A stretch of DNA of 64,000 bases, from assembly GCA_037200685.1 (NCBI GenBank), contig JBBCIG010000008.1, positions 310,001-374,000 of the forward strand. The letters run 5' to 3'. Below are positions 53,432-63,508 of this stretch, piece by piece (position 1 is the first letter of the stretch; every line of letters starts with the position of its first letter). Position numbers and translations under genes: made by a program. This DNA comes from JAJKIP01 sp037200685 (lineage in GTDB: Bacteria > Bacteroidota > Bacteroidia > Chitinophagales > Chitinophagaceae). The notes beneath the pieces are model-generated. The model was given only the letters and a program-made list of their open reading frames with translations, was not told the origin of the DNA and made no database searches.

Positions 53432-56400
53432 TTATTTGAGTTTGAATACCATGAGCGGCGCATTATTACGACCAAAAATAAAATAAGGATCGCCTCTTTT
53501 ATTACGTATAACCAATGAAGACCTGACCTGGCCACTGAGTTTCAACCCGGTTTGTTCCGACGGCAAATAATTGAAATTGCCTGCATTATATATATATACC
53601 TGGCCGGTATTTGCATCCAGCGTGCCGGCTTCGGGTTTGAAATCGGTAAAATTGCCTGTAAGTATCACTTCTTTTTTCCCATCGTGGTTGAGGTCTTCAA
53701 ATAATATAGAGTTGACAGAAGACAATTGAGCATTAAAAGAAAACGATTTAAAAGAAAATTTCATGTTGCCGTTATTAAAAAAAACACCGGACTCCAGGAA
53801 ATTGATCTCGTGCATTTCCGCATCTTTCATATCTGATGCCGGAAATATCGTCTCAAACTCTTTGCCCGCATAATCGGCATACTTCAAAAACCTTTTCTTG
53901 AAAGATGGCATTTGCTCAGCCAGGTCACGGCGCTGGTTAAAAACATATTGTTTATGATCGCTTTTAAATACGGACATGATGCACTCCCTCGTTCCGTTAT
54001 CATCAAAGTCCTTTATATATATCCGCATCGGTTCATTGAAAGAGGCCCTGAATTTTGAATTGGTCCCAAGATTACCACCAATGATATCCATATTACCATC
54101 GCCATCTACATCTGCAACTTTCAAACTGCTCCACCATCCTTTATAATTTTCAAGCGAAGTATCTTTTGTAAAAACACCATTTTGATTTTTAAAAATTAAT
54201 ATACCCATCCAGTTACCCGTAATGATGAGATCATCGAAACCGTTTTTATCAATATCAGCCCAACAAGCAGCGGTTATCATCCCCAGCGTATTATTGCCTA
54301 TTACTTTTAATGTAATATCATCGAATCTTCCGTGACCATCATTTGCAAAAACCAGTGAAGGTGGTGAGCTGCCATAAATACCCGGAACTGATCTTCCGCC
54401 AATGAATAAATCAAGATCGCCGTCTTTATCAAAATCATTCGCTTCAATCACAGAAGCGTTAATAGCGGCAGGAAGAAATTTGCGACTTTGGATCTGGAAA
54501 AATTTTCCATTATCAATTTTAAGATGACCGGTACCATCATTTTCATAATAGGCCGGATAAAGATTCGGGGCATTTTGACCATTTTCATTTCCGCCGCATG
54601 TTACGATAAGGTCCTGGTCGCCATCTTTATCAAAATCACCGAACACAGCTCCCGCATTTTCAACAGCCGCCCTTGGTTTAAAATCTTCGGGTATATATTC
54701 CCTGAACCTGCCATTGTCAAACTGAATATAAATTTTCGCGGGTTGATCTTTCGCATTACCAAAATAAAAATCAGTGAGACCGTCATTATTAATATCACCT
54801 GCAGCCATGTAAGGGTTTTCGGTGGCGGCGGTTTGCAACATCAATCTTTCCCGGTTATAATCAATAAAGCCATCTTCCTTATGTACGGGGATACTGTCGA
54901 ATAATTGTTTGGTGATATCTTCCACTAAGGGAGTATAAACCTTTTTACTAAAATCGTATTTGTCTTTTCCTTTTGAATATTGAAAAATATATAACGAATC
55001 AGCGGTAAGATTTTTATACAATGAATAATATCCATCGGGCCAGATGACCTGCACGGAGTCTATCATAGTATTATCACCTATACCTGCAGCAATGGAATTA
55101 GGAGACCCGCTGCTTTGAAAACCATGATCGGGCTGATGATAGTACACAAGCGACTGATCTTTTAAAAATATTTTTACAGTGCTGCCAATTCCAAATTTGT
55201 TTAACGAATCGCCTTCTAATTGCAACCGCAGATAATGATGATTTAATTTCTCTGCGTTATTCTTATACACTGACAAAGGCATGTTCACATTATTAATCAC
55301 CAAATCATTGTCACCATCATTATCCAGGTCGCCGTACGCGGCGCCATTGCTGAAAGAAGGTTTATCGAGGCCGAACTCTTTTGCCTTATTGCTGAATGTA
55401 AAATTCTTATTATTCAAAAAAGCATAATTGGATATAGGCGTTGAATTCATCTTTTTGACAAATTCTTCATAATCGAATTTTTTTGCTTCGGCCAGTCTTC
55501 GCATGTTATCCTCGTTGGATAAAAAGTCTACGTAGTCCTGGTTGGTGAAGTCTTTATAGATGCCGTTGGAAACAAAAATATCTTTCCAGCCATCGTTATC
55601 CATATCAAATAGCAATGCCCCCCAGCTCCAGTCGGTGGCGGGCACACCTGCATAAAATGCGATCTCGGAAAAAATTGCCATCGCCGTTATTCAGCTGCAA
55701 ACAGTTTTGCATGTACTGGTTATAATATCCTTCTTGTTGTTTTATTTTAAAAACATCATAGGATTCAAATGAAGTGATGAGCTTGTAGCGTTCATCATCT
55801 TCGGGAACCATTTCCGTAGTGAAGATGTCGGGATGGCCATCATTATTAATATCCGCAATATCGGAACCCATGGAAGAAAGACTAAGATGGCCCATGGAGG
55901 ATTCAATGTTCTCTTTAAATGTTCCGTTTTGCTGGTTGATGTATAAATAATCTTTTTCAAAAAAAATCATTGGATACGTATATATCAGGATAGCCATCCT
56001 GGTTGACATCGCCAACGGAAACACCAAGGCCAAAACCAATATCGCTGGAATAAATACCAGCGGCTTCTGTTACATCGGTAAAATGTAAATTATCATTGCG
56101 GTACAAACGATCGCCCCCCAGTTTATCCGGAATGGTGCGCAGGTTTTTATGCAGTTTAAAATTTTCACTTGGGCGAAATGAGTTGTTGAGTACATAACAA
56201 TCTAAATCGCCATCGAGATCGTAATCAAAAAAAACGGCGTGTGTAGTTAATCCTTTATCGGCAAGACCATAAGCGACCGCCGCTTCTTTAAACGTTCCGT
56301 CCTTTTGATTGATGAATAATTCGTTTTCGGTATCGCCAGCCTGGATATTGCCGCTATTGCAAACATAAATATCCAGCCACCCGTCTGCATTTATATCGGC

Positions 56401-56763
56401 CATCGTGACGCCGGTACTCCAGTACTTTGTTCCTTTTACGCCTGCTTTTTCAGTTATGTCTTCAAACTGCCAGTCGCCTTTATTTATATATAGCTTGTTA
56501 TCGCCCTGGTTGGATGTGACATAAACATCATTCAGGCCATCTTTGTTTACATCGCCGATGGCAACGCCGCCGCCATTGTAATAGCTACGATAAGAAAAAA
56601 TATTGGCTTGCGCATTATCGGTGAGTTCATTGATGAAATCAATGCCAGTCTTTTTATTATCCTGTAAAGAAAATAAAGTATCCTTTTGTTCCTGGTTATT
56701 TTTATTACCGCAGGAAAGGAAAACAACACAGCAGCTTGTAAAAAGCATCAATCGTCTCAGCAT
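53432..56763 (-). pseudogene. Large FG-GAP/ASPIC lipoprotein, two frameshifts
   Basis: From ATG at 56763 a lipoprotein signal ends FLSCGN. Dense FG-GAP repeats follow (VAIGDVNKDGLNDVYVTSNQ, TMADINADGWLDIYVCNSGN, GDVNQDGYPDIYVSNDFF). Shifts at about 55968 (A8 run) and 55675 (A6 run) lead into DIADINNDGHPDIFTTEMVP and then ATDWSWGALLFDMDNDGWKD to the end, including an ASPIC/UnbV segment (KFGIGSTVKIFLKDQS, DSVQVIWPDGYYS). Restored, about 1100 residues forming two or three seven-bladed propellers. Probably a surface carbohydrate- or calcium-binding protein. Confidence 0.75.
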
Positions 56764-56790
56764 GATAAAAAATGAATGTGCAATATACAA

Positions 56791-56945
56791 CCTCACCCTT
56801 TATCCCTCTCCACAAGTGGAGAGGGAAACCTTGCACAGCCCCGGCTTTGAGAAAATACTTATAACTATAATACATTTTCAAAAATGCTGAGTAGAACCTC
56901 ACCTAGCCTCTCCTAAAGGAGAGGAACAGCACACAGCCCTTGCTT
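56791..56945. repeat. Palindromic repeats and partial copy of the dispersed element
   Basis: CCCTCTCCAC/GTGGAGAGGG (56804-56825) preceded by CCTCACCCTTTAT; then TTTTCAAAAATGCTGAGTAG (partial dispersed repeat near 56875), CTCTCC TAAA GGAGAGG, and CACACAGCCCTTGCTT. The first and last parts reappear inverted at 63061-63117, so these are one composite repeat family. Confidence 0.6.
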
Positions 56946-56997
56946 AATGAAAATGCACACAAATACGGATGGTTTTGGTTTCCCGACAAACGTCGGG

Positions 56998-57080
56998 ATC
57001 TTCGACAAAAATGCCGAATAGAATTCATGCAGTACAAGAGTGCGACGCAACAGGCGATGATAGTAGCAATGCAGCCGGGC
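56998..57080 (+). repeat. Dispersed intergenic repeat copy F, upstream of ligA
   Basis: AAAATGCCGAATAGAATTC, ACAAGAGTGCGACGCAACAG, GCGATGATAGTAGCAATG and GCCGGGCTTATAA. It is preceded by the hairpin TCCCGACAAACGTCGGGA. It fills much of the gene-free 56764-57159. Confidence 0.8.
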
Positions 57081-57159
57081 TTATAAAAAATAATTTTAAA
57101 CGGTTCACTATAACCCGAATTGCAGGAGTGCACTAACTTTACCCTGAAACAATTGGCAC

Positions 57160-59251
57160 ATGTATTCTAAAGAAGCAACACAGCAACTACAAAAACAGGG
57201 ACTGGCATTTTTAAAAAAGCCAGCGGCAAAAGATGATATCGAAAAATTGCGAAATGTATTGAAGTTTCATGAGCACCGCTACTATGTGCTGAATGATCCG
57301 TTGATTGCTGATGTTGAATATGACCAGCTTTATAAATCATTGGAAAAAATTGAAGCGGATTATCCAAAGCTGGTGACGCCGGATTCGCCGACGCAACGTG
57401 TGGCGAAAGGTTTGACAAAAGATTTTCCTACAGCAGTGCATTTGGTGCCGATGCTTTCATTGGATAATTCGTATAACGATGATGATGTAATTGACTTTGA
57501 CAGGAAAGCAAGAGAGCTGACGGGTTTGGATAAAATAGAATATTGCGTTGAGCCGAAATTTGATGGCGGAAGTATTTCATTGATCTATGAAGATGATCAA
57601 CTGGTTCGCGGCGCTACAAGAGGTAATGGTGTGGAAGGCGATGAAATAACAACGAATATCCGGCAGATAAGAAGCCTGCCACTCTCCGCAAAGTTTTTCT
57701 GATTATGGATTGCAGACCGTAGAGATAAGAGGTGAAGTGCTGATCAATAAATCGAATTTTAAAAAATATAATGATCAATTGATCGAACAGGGTTATGCGC
57801 CGTTGGCAAATCCCCGCAATGCGGCTTCTGGTACGTTGCGCATAAAAGATCCTTCGGAAGTGAGAAAAAGAAGTTTGGAAGCGTTCGTTTATCATATCAG
57901 TTATTATACATTATTACCGAAGAAACCTGAACCCGAGATCTTAAAAAAACATTCCGGCTCATTGGAGTTATTATGGGAATTAGGATTTCGCAGCCCGCAA
58001 AAAGAAAAAAAAGTATTGAAGGGCATTGATGCGGTGATAAAATATTGCCATGAATTTGAAACGAAAAGAGATGGGCTTGGTTACGAGATTGATGGCATGG
58101 TGATAAAAGTAAATGACATCGAACTGCAGGATAAATTGGGAATGACGAGCCATCACCCGAGATGGGCGCTTGCCTATAAATTCAAAGCAAGACAGGCGAC
58201 GAGTACTTTATTAAATGTAGAATTCCAGGTGGGGCGGACAGGCTCTATTACACCTGTGGGAAAAATTCAACCGGTGCCGATCGGCGGTGTAACCGTTTCT
58301 TCTATTTCTTTATTCAATGAAGATGTGATCAAAGAAAAAGATTTAATGATTGGTGACAGTGTGCTGGTAGAAAGAGCAGGTGATGTGATTCCTTACATTG
58401 TAAAATCGCTGGCGGAAGTAAGAAAAGGAAAAGAAACGAAAATTGTTTTTCCAAAGAAGTGCCCTGTTTGCGAAAGTAAATTATTTAAGGAAGAAGGCGA
58501 AGCGGTGTGGCGTTGTATAAATATTGAGTGCCCGGCACAGGTGGTGGAACGCATCATTCATTTTGTAAGCAAGGATGCAATGGACATTCGTGGTTTTGGA
58601 GATGCTAATGTGCGGAAATTTTATGAGCTGGATTTATTAAAAGACATCCCAGGAGTTTATACCCTGGATTTTGAAAAGATCGGTGCGATGGAAGGCTTTG
58701 GACAGAAATCAATAGACAACCTGCAATCGGCAATAAGCAATTCCAAAAGTCAGCCATTGCATCGTTTGATATTTGGATTAGGAATCCGCTTTGTTGGTGA
58801 AACAACCGCTAAAACACTAGCACAGGCGGTAAATCATTTGCTCGATTTGAAAAATTTCTCAGCGGAAGATTTATTGACTCTCGAAGACATCGGCCCAAAA
58901 GTAGCGGGAAGTGTTTTTCATTTTTTTAGTAACAAGGATAATATTGACATGCTGCAGCGGTTGGAAAAACTGGGCGTTCAATTAAAGAACCCAAAGAAAG
59001 AAATGGCGAGCAGCGGGAATTTGAATGATGTAACTTTTTTATTCACTGGCACATTGCCAACTCTGAAACGCAGCGATGCGGAAGAAATGGTGGAACAAAA
59101 CGGCGGTAAGATCGTTGGCGGTGTGAGCAGTAAATTAAATTACCTGGTGGTGGGTGAAGATGCGGGAAGTAAATTAGAAAAAGCAAAAAAGATTAATACA
59201 GTAAAGATCATTTCCGAAGCTGAATTCCTTAAAATGATCGGGAAGAAATAA
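57160..59251 (+). CDS. ligA: NAD-dependent DNA ligase LigA, frameshifted at a T run
   Basis: Domains in order: Ia, adenylation (EYCVEPKFDGGSISLIYED, with KxDG-type Lys), OB fold (KARQATSTLLNVEFQVGRTG), four-Cys zinc finger (CPVCESKLFKEE, CINIECPAQ), helix-hairpin-helix region, and C-terminal BRCT (FLFTGTLPTLKRSDAEEMVE). The frame stops at 57702 (LSAKFF), but removing one T from the T5 run at 57694-57698 gives LSAKFSDYGLQTVEIRGEVL and one 696-residue protein of normal length. LigA is essential in bacteria and no second ligase is seen, so sequence error is the simplest explanation. Confidence 0.9.
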
Positions 59252-59309
59252 TCTTTTTCTTTTAACATTTCCTGCTTCACACTGTTATTCCAATAAGTTA
59301 CATTTCGAA

Positions 59310-60305
59310 ATGAAAAAAATTGTTGCCCTTTTATCAATGTTTCTTTTTGTTTTTATTTGTTCTGCGCAACAAAAATCAACAATAAAAAACCTGGTATTTG
59401 AAGGGGCCGGTATAAGAGGCATTGCTTATTGCGGGGTTATTTATGAATTAGAGGCGGCCAATATGTTTCAGGGAATTGAGAAAGTGGGCGGCACTTCTTC
59501 AGGCGCCATTGTTGCCCTGGGAATTTCGTTGGGCTACACAGGAAACGAAATACAAACAATTATATCCGGCACCAACTTCAAAAAATTCAATGATGGAAAT
59601 TATTTTTTACTCGGCGGCATTAACCGTACCCGCAACTATTTTGGCTGGTACAGGGGTTTGAAATTTGAAAAATGGCTGGAAAAGATGATTGCGACCAAAA
59701 CAGGTGATGCGGACATCACTTTTGAAGAATTACATCAAAAAGGTTTTAAAGACCTGTACATCACCGGCACTTGCCTTAATAAACAACAACTGATTGTATT
59801 CTCCCATGAAAATTACCCGAAGATGAAAGTAAAAGACGCTGTCAGGATATCGATGAGCATCCCGCTGTATTTCGAAGCTGTCTTTATTAATAAAGAGGGC
59901 AAAGTGGTGCGGCATCCTAAAAACAAAGAAGGACTGGACATCATGGTGGATGGTGGTTTTACAGGCAATTTTCCTATCCATATGTTTGACAGCTCATCTG
60001 TAGCTAATTCTTCGACTATAGGTTTCAGGATTGATTCCGAGAACCAAATCAAAAGTGATCACGAAGAAAAAAATATCGCTTCGTTACCGATTGGTAATTT
60101 CAGGCAATATTTGACTGCATTCTATAATATTATTATTGAAAACCTGAACCGCCAGCAATTAACAAAAGAGGATTGGCAAAGAACTGTTTCTATCAGCGAT
60201 GGAAACGTGAAGCCAAGAATCCGTAAATTATCGACTGCAGAAGTTAATGTCTTAATTGATAATGGCAGGCAGGCAGTAAAGACATATTTAATTCAAAACA
60301 ATTGA
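59310..60305 (+). CDS. Patatin-like phospholipase
   Basis: A 331-residue exported lipase-like protein. Signal peptide KKIVALLSMFLFVFICSAQ; oxyanion loop EGAGIRG near 31-37; nucleophile Ser63 in GGTSSGAI (GxSxG); catalytic Asp214 in VDGGFTGNFP. The Ser-Asp dyad is complete, so it should be active on acyl esters of lipids in the periplasm or outside. A near-consensus TACATTTC stands just before the start. DUF2461 follows five bases later. Confidence 0.88.
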   Translation: MKKIVALLSMFLFVFICSAQQKSTIKNLVFEGAGIRGIAYCGVIYELEAANMFQGIEKVGGTSSGAIVALGISLGYTGNEIQTIISGTNFKKFNDGNYFLLGGINRTRNYFGWYRGLKFEKWLEKMIATKTGDADITFEELHQKGFKDLYITGTCLNKQQLIVFSHENYPKMKVKDAVRISMSIPLYFEAVFINKEGKVVRHPKNKEGLDIMVDGGFTGNFPIHMFDSSSVANSSTIGFRIDSENQIKSDHEEKNIASLPIGNFRQYLTAFYNIIIENLNRQQLTKEDWQRTVSISDGNVKPRIRKLSTAEVNVLIDNGRQAVKTYLIQNN

Positions 60306-60309
60306 TTCT

Positions 60310-60981
60310 ATGTTACAATCATCCACTATAAAATTCCTAAAAGACCTCAACAAGAATAATAACAAACCCTGGTTTGATGCGCACCGCAAGGATTACGATG
60401 CAGCAAAGACGGATTTCGCAGCATTAATTCAAACAGTGATTGACAAGCATGGCAAGAAGGATATAACGATCAAAGACATCAAAGCAAAAGATTGCCTGTT
60501 CCGCATTAACCGTGATATTCGTTTTTCAAAAGATAAAACACCGTATAAAAATAATTTTGGCGCCAGCATCAATAAAAGCGGCAGGAAAGGAATAAACTCC
60601 TCCGGTTATTATTTTCATTTACAACCCGGGCAAAGTTTTGTCGGCGGTGGTTTGTATGTTCCCGATCCTGAAGCCCTGAGAAAAGTGCGTCAGGAGATTG
60701 ACTATAACTTCGCCAACTTTAAAAAAATTATTGCTTCCAAACAATTCAAATCCTTGTATGGCAAACTGGATGACAGCAAAGAATTTTTGTTAAGCCGTGT
60801 ACCAAAAGGTTATGAACCGGACAATCCCGCCGCCGAATATTTGAAACTAAAAAGTTTCATTACAATGATTGATGTGAGTGATAAAGACCTTACCTCAAAA
60901 GACCTCGTAAAAAAAATAACCACCGCATTTGAGGCGCTGCAGCCCCTTTTGGTCTTCCTGAATGAAAGTATGGTGGAATAA
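60310..60981 (+). CDS. DUF2461 family protein
   Basis: A 223-residue protein with the DUF2461/TIGR02453 signatures: TIKFLKDLNKNNNKPWFDAH, DYDAAKTDFAALIQTVID, DCLFRINRDIRFSKDKTPYK, NNFGASINKSGRK and YYFHLQPGQSFVGGGLYVPD. It is a cytoplasmic protein of unknown biochemical role found widely in bacteria and fungi. Coupled in sequence to the patatin gene, probably one transcript. 60982-61088 shows no gene. Confidence 0.88.
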   Translation: MLQSSTIKFLKDLNKNNNKPWFDAHRKDYDAAKTDFAALIQTVIDKHGKKDITIKDIKAKDCLFRINRDIRFSKDKTPYKNNFGASINKSGRKGINSSGYYFHLQPGQSFVGGGLYVPDPEALRKVRQEIDYNFANFKKIIASKQFKSLYGKLDDSKEFLLSRVPKGYEPDNPAAEYLKLKSFITMIDVSDKDLTSKDLVKKITTAFEALQPLLVFLNESMVE

Positions 60982-61088
60982 TTAAACAAAATACAGGCGA
61001 TTCTGTTACTAACTCCTTGTAGTTCTGTCTTAACAGTTTCTCCTGCTTCTGGCACAATTGTTAAGACTATAATAAAAGATAAAGAATA

Positions 61089-61121
61089 TTTGTAATATTC
61101 AATGTTTAAACATTAAATTTG
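61089..61121 (+). promoter_or_regulatory. Promoter of the YceI gene
   Basis: TTTG at 61089-61092, 21 bases, then TAAATTTG at 61114-61121. The start codon is 19 bases further on. Confidence 0.65.
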
Positions 61122-61140
61122 TACTCTAAACTGAATTTTT

Positions 61141-61713
61141 ATGGCAACATGGACAATTGATACCGCACACTCAGAGATCGGGTTTAAAGTGAAACACCTT
61201 GTGATCTCAACCGTTTCAGGAAAGTTTACTGCATTCGAAGGAAAAGTAGATGCAGCAAAAGAAGATTTCACCGATGCGAAGATTTCATTCTCCGCAGACA
61301 TAAATAGCATTCACACTGGCAATGACCAGCGGGATGGTCACCTGAAGTCAGATGACTTTTTCAATGCTGAAAAATTTCCTAAGATTAGTTTCCAGTCTAC
61401 CGCTGTCGAACACAAAAGTGGTTCGGACTATTTCGTAAAAGGAAACTTAACGATCCGCGACATTACTAAACCTGTTGAATTAAAAGCAGAGTTTGGTGGT
61501 ACACAAAAAGATTTTTCTAACCAGACTGTTGCAGGTTTTGAATTAACAGGCAAGATCAGCCGCAGTGAATTTGGTTTGAAATGGAATGGCATCACCGAAG
61601 CTGGTGGCATCGTAGTAAGCGATGATGTGAAACTGGTGTTGAACGTAGAGATTGTAAAAGCTGCAGACCAACAAGCCGTTACGCAAAAACAGGCGCAGGC
61701 TGAAACTGTTTAA
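61141..61713 (+). CDS. YceI family polyisoprenoid-binding protein
   Basis: A 190-residue lipocalin-like protein without a signal peptide: WTIDTAHSEIGFKVKHLVIS, VSGKFTAFEGKV, ISFSADINSIHTGNDQRDGH, LKSDDFFNAEKFPKISFQST and the C-terminal GKISRSEFGLKWNGITEAGG. YceI proteins bind isoprenoid quinone-like lipids inside a beta barrel. The cytoplasmic form is common in Bacteroidota. A Gln/Ala-rich tail (QQAVTQKQAQAETV) ends it. Single-gene unit with its own promoter and terminator. Confidence 0.92.
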   Translation: MATWTIDTAHSEIGFKVKHLVISTVSGKFTAFEGKVDAAKEDFTDAKISFSADINSIHTGNDQRDGHLKSDDFFNAEKFPKISFQSTAVEHKSGSDYFVKGNLTIRDITKPVELKAEFGGTQKDFSNQTVAGFELTGKISRSEFGLKWNGITEAGGIVVSDDVKLVLNVEIVKAADQQAVTQKQAQAETV

Positions 61714-61729
61714 AAAAAATTATGTTATT

Positions 61730-61765
61730 AAAAAGGCTGTTTCAAGAAATTGAAACAGCCTTTTT
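61730..61765. terminator. Strong bidirectional terminator between YceI and asd
   Basis: AAAAAGGCTGTTTCAA (61730-61745) pairs with TTGAAACAGCCTTTTT (61750-61765): a perfect 16-bp stem with a GAAA loop, with T runs on both strands. It serves the converging YceI and asd genes. Confidence 0.9.
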
Positions 61766-61805
61766 ACTTTTCAGTTACATCTATATTCCCAAACAAAAAA
61801 TACAA

Positions 61806-61903
61806 GAACACGGATAATATTGATTAAAATAGATCAACACAGATCTATTTTGTTTTAAAAGAATATCCGTGGAAATCCCTTTTATCTGTGGACATCCGTG
61901 TTC
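61806..61903. repeat. ACACGGAT-bounded inverted repeat
   Basis: GAACACGGAT (61806-61815) and ATCCGTGTTC (61894-61903) bound the segment, with internal ATATCCGTGG and TTTATCTGTGG copies. The same words occur at about 31950-32010. It may contribute to asd termination, but no gene is present. Confidence 0.6.
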
Positions 61904-61921
61904 CTCTCTCTCTTTATCTTT

Positions 61922-62911
61922 TTACAGCAACCCTTTCGATGAAAGATATTCCGCAATTTGCACCGCATTGGTAGCTGCACCCTTTCTAAGATTATCCGAC
62001 ACGATCCACATATTCAAAGTATTCGGCTGGCTTTCATCTCTCCTCAATCTTCCTACAAACACTTCATCTTTTTCATGCGCATCCATCGGCATCGGGTATT
62101 GCTGGTTCGCCGGATCATCTACTACGATAACGCCGGCGGCTGAAGTCAATATCTTTTTCACCTCATCTATATCAAAATCTTTTTCAAATTCTACATTAGC
62201 TGATTCACTGTGCCCGCCCACAACAGGTATGCGAACCGTCGTCGCCGTCACACGAATTGAATCATCCCGCATGATCTTTTTTGTTTCATTGACCATTTTC
62301 ATTTCCTCTTTCGTGTAACCGTTATCCAGGAACACATCAATCTGCGGGATCACATTCAGGTCAATCGGGTATTTATAAGCCCTTTCACCCGCCACACCAT
62401 TTCTTTCATTCATCAATTGCGTCACTGCCTTCACGCCTGTGCCGGTCACACTTTGGTATGTCGACACCACGATTCTTTTAATGCCATATTTTTTATGCAA
62501 AGGATCCAGTGCCACCACCATTTGAATAGTGGAGCAGTTAGGATTTGCAATGATCTTATCTTTCTTCGTCAGTATATCTGCGTTGATTTCCGGCACGATC
62601 AAAGGTTTTGTGGGATCCATTCTCCATGCGGACGAATTATCGATCACCGTAATGCCTGCTTCCGCAAACTTCGGCGCCCATTCCAATGATGTGCCACCAC
62701 CTGCTGAAAAGATTGCCACTGCCGGTTTCGCAGCTATCGCATCCGCCATGCTTACTATTTTATATTTCTTTCCCTTAAACTCCACTTCCTTGCCCACTGA
62801 TTTTTCTGATGCAACGGGAACTAATTCCGTGACGGGAAAATTTCTTTCCGCCAATACCTGTAACATTTTGGTGCCAACCAATCCTGTGGCGCCGACAACT
62901 GCAACTTTCAT
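61922..62911 (-). CDS. asd: Aspartate-semialdehyde dehydrogenase
   Basis: A 329-residue enzyme reducing aspartyl phosphate to the semialdehyde, the branch point to lysine/diaminopimelate, threonine and methionine. NADP site VAVVGATGLVGTKMLQVL; active Cys126 in NPNCSTIQMVVAL; SAGGGTSLEWAPKFAEAG; catalytic His in VVGGHSESANVEF; C-terminal RDESQPNTLNMWIVSDNLRK. Length normal. Single gene between the terminator and a dispersed repeat. Confidence 0.96.
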   Translation of the reverse strand: MKVAVVGATGLVGTKMLQVLAERNFPVTELVPVASEKSVGKEVEFKGKKYKIVSMADAIAAKPAVAIFSAGGGTSLEWAPKFAEAGITVIDNSSAWRMDPTKPLIVPEINADILTKKDKIIANPNCSTIQMVVALDPLHKKYGIKRIVVSTYQSVTGTGVKAVTQLMNERNGVAGERAYKYPIDLNVIPQIDVFLDNGYTKEEMKMVNETKKIMRDDSIRVTATTVRIPVVGGHSESANVEFEKDFDIDEVKKILTSAAGVIVVDDPANQQYPMPMDAHEKDEVFVGRLRRDESQPNTLNMWIVSDNLRKGAATNAVQIAEYLSSKGLL

Positions 62912-62954
62912 TGTTTTTGTTTTTAAAATTTAAGTGTCAAAAAATATTTTTATA

Positions 62955-63026
62955 AACCCAGCAACATTGCTACTATCATCGTCTGTTGCGTCGCACTCTT
63001 GTACTTCCTGTTCATTACTCAGCATT
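62955..63026 (-). repeat. Dispersed intergenic repeat copy G, upstream of asd
   Basis: Minus strand: TGCTGAGTAATGAACAGG, AAGAGTGCGACGCAACAG, CGATGATAGTAGCAATG and TTGCTGGGTTTATAA. Nearly identical to copy C over the left half and to copy F over the right half. First part of the gene-free stretch 62912-63348. Confidence 0.8.
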
Positions 63027-63060
63027 TTAGAAGTCTCCCAAAAACAACAGCATCTTCAAA

Positions 63061-63120
63061 AAGCAAGGGCTGTGTTAAGCTTCCCTCTCCACAAGTGGAG
63101 AGGGATAAAGGGTGAGGGCC
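63061..63120. repeat. Palindromic CTCTCCAC/GTGGAGAG repeat
   Basis: AAGCAAGGGCTGTGTTAAGC then CCCTCTCCACAAGTGGAGAG and GGATAAAGGGTGAGGG. It is an inverted copy of the material at 56791-56945. 63121-63290 shows nothing clear. Confidence 0.65.
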
Positions 63121-63290
63121 AGCATTTTCTTAGAACCAATTGCATAAAATGAAATTCATAACTTCTAATTCCTAATTATTACCAGGCGCTTCTAATAACT
63201 TTCATTCCTTATCCAGCTTATTCAAATAATCAACTAAGAATATCTTCTACTCTCACGCTGACATTTCACAACTCATTCATATATAGATAC

Positions 63291-63318
63291 AAAAAAGCCC
63301 TCCGTTCAGGAAGGCCTT
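63291..63318 (-). terminator. Terminator of the tiny basic-peptide gene
   Basis: Reading minus, AAGGCCTTCC, TGAAC, GGAGGGCTTT form a 10-bp stem with two G-U pairs, followed by a T6 run. It lies 30 bases after the stop of the 19-residue ORF. Confidence 0.7.
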
Positions 63319-63348
63319 CAAATATGCTGCTGTCATACAAAACACATT

Positions 63349-63408
63349 TTAACCCTTCCGCTTACGGAACTGTTTCTTGGTGCGCTTTGTATGTTTCTTT
63401 ATTGTCAT
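63349..63408 (-). CDS. Candidate 19-aa basic peptide gene
   Basis: The ORF encodes MTIKKHTKRTKKQFRKRKG, with 11 Lys/Arg in 19 residues. On its own it would be ignored, but it has a perfect promoter eight bases upstream (63417-63448) and a terminator 30 bases downstream, giving an mRNA of about 120 bases devoted to it. The composition matches tiny ribosomal or ribosome-associated proteins such as bTHX. I cannot name a family. The alternative is that the transcript is a small RNA and the ORF incidental. Confidence 0.5.
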   Translation of the reverse strand: MTIKKHTKRTKKQFRKRKG

Positions 63409-63416
63409 TGCGGTGG

Positions 63417-63448
63417 CAAAAATAGTCCTGCATTTCATTGTTTCCAAA
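63417..63448 (-). promoter_or_regulatory. Promoter of the tiny basic-peptide gene
   Basis: Minus strand: TTTG (63448-63445), 20 bases, TATTTTTG (63424-63417). Both boxes match the Bacteroidota consensus, and the ORF start follows eight bases later, so the leader would be nearly absent. Confidence 0.75.
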
Positions 63449-63508
63449 TAAAAAGTTTGAAATTTAACCTATCGCAATTTTGCGACAGCTAACCTAACCT
63501 ATAAAAAC

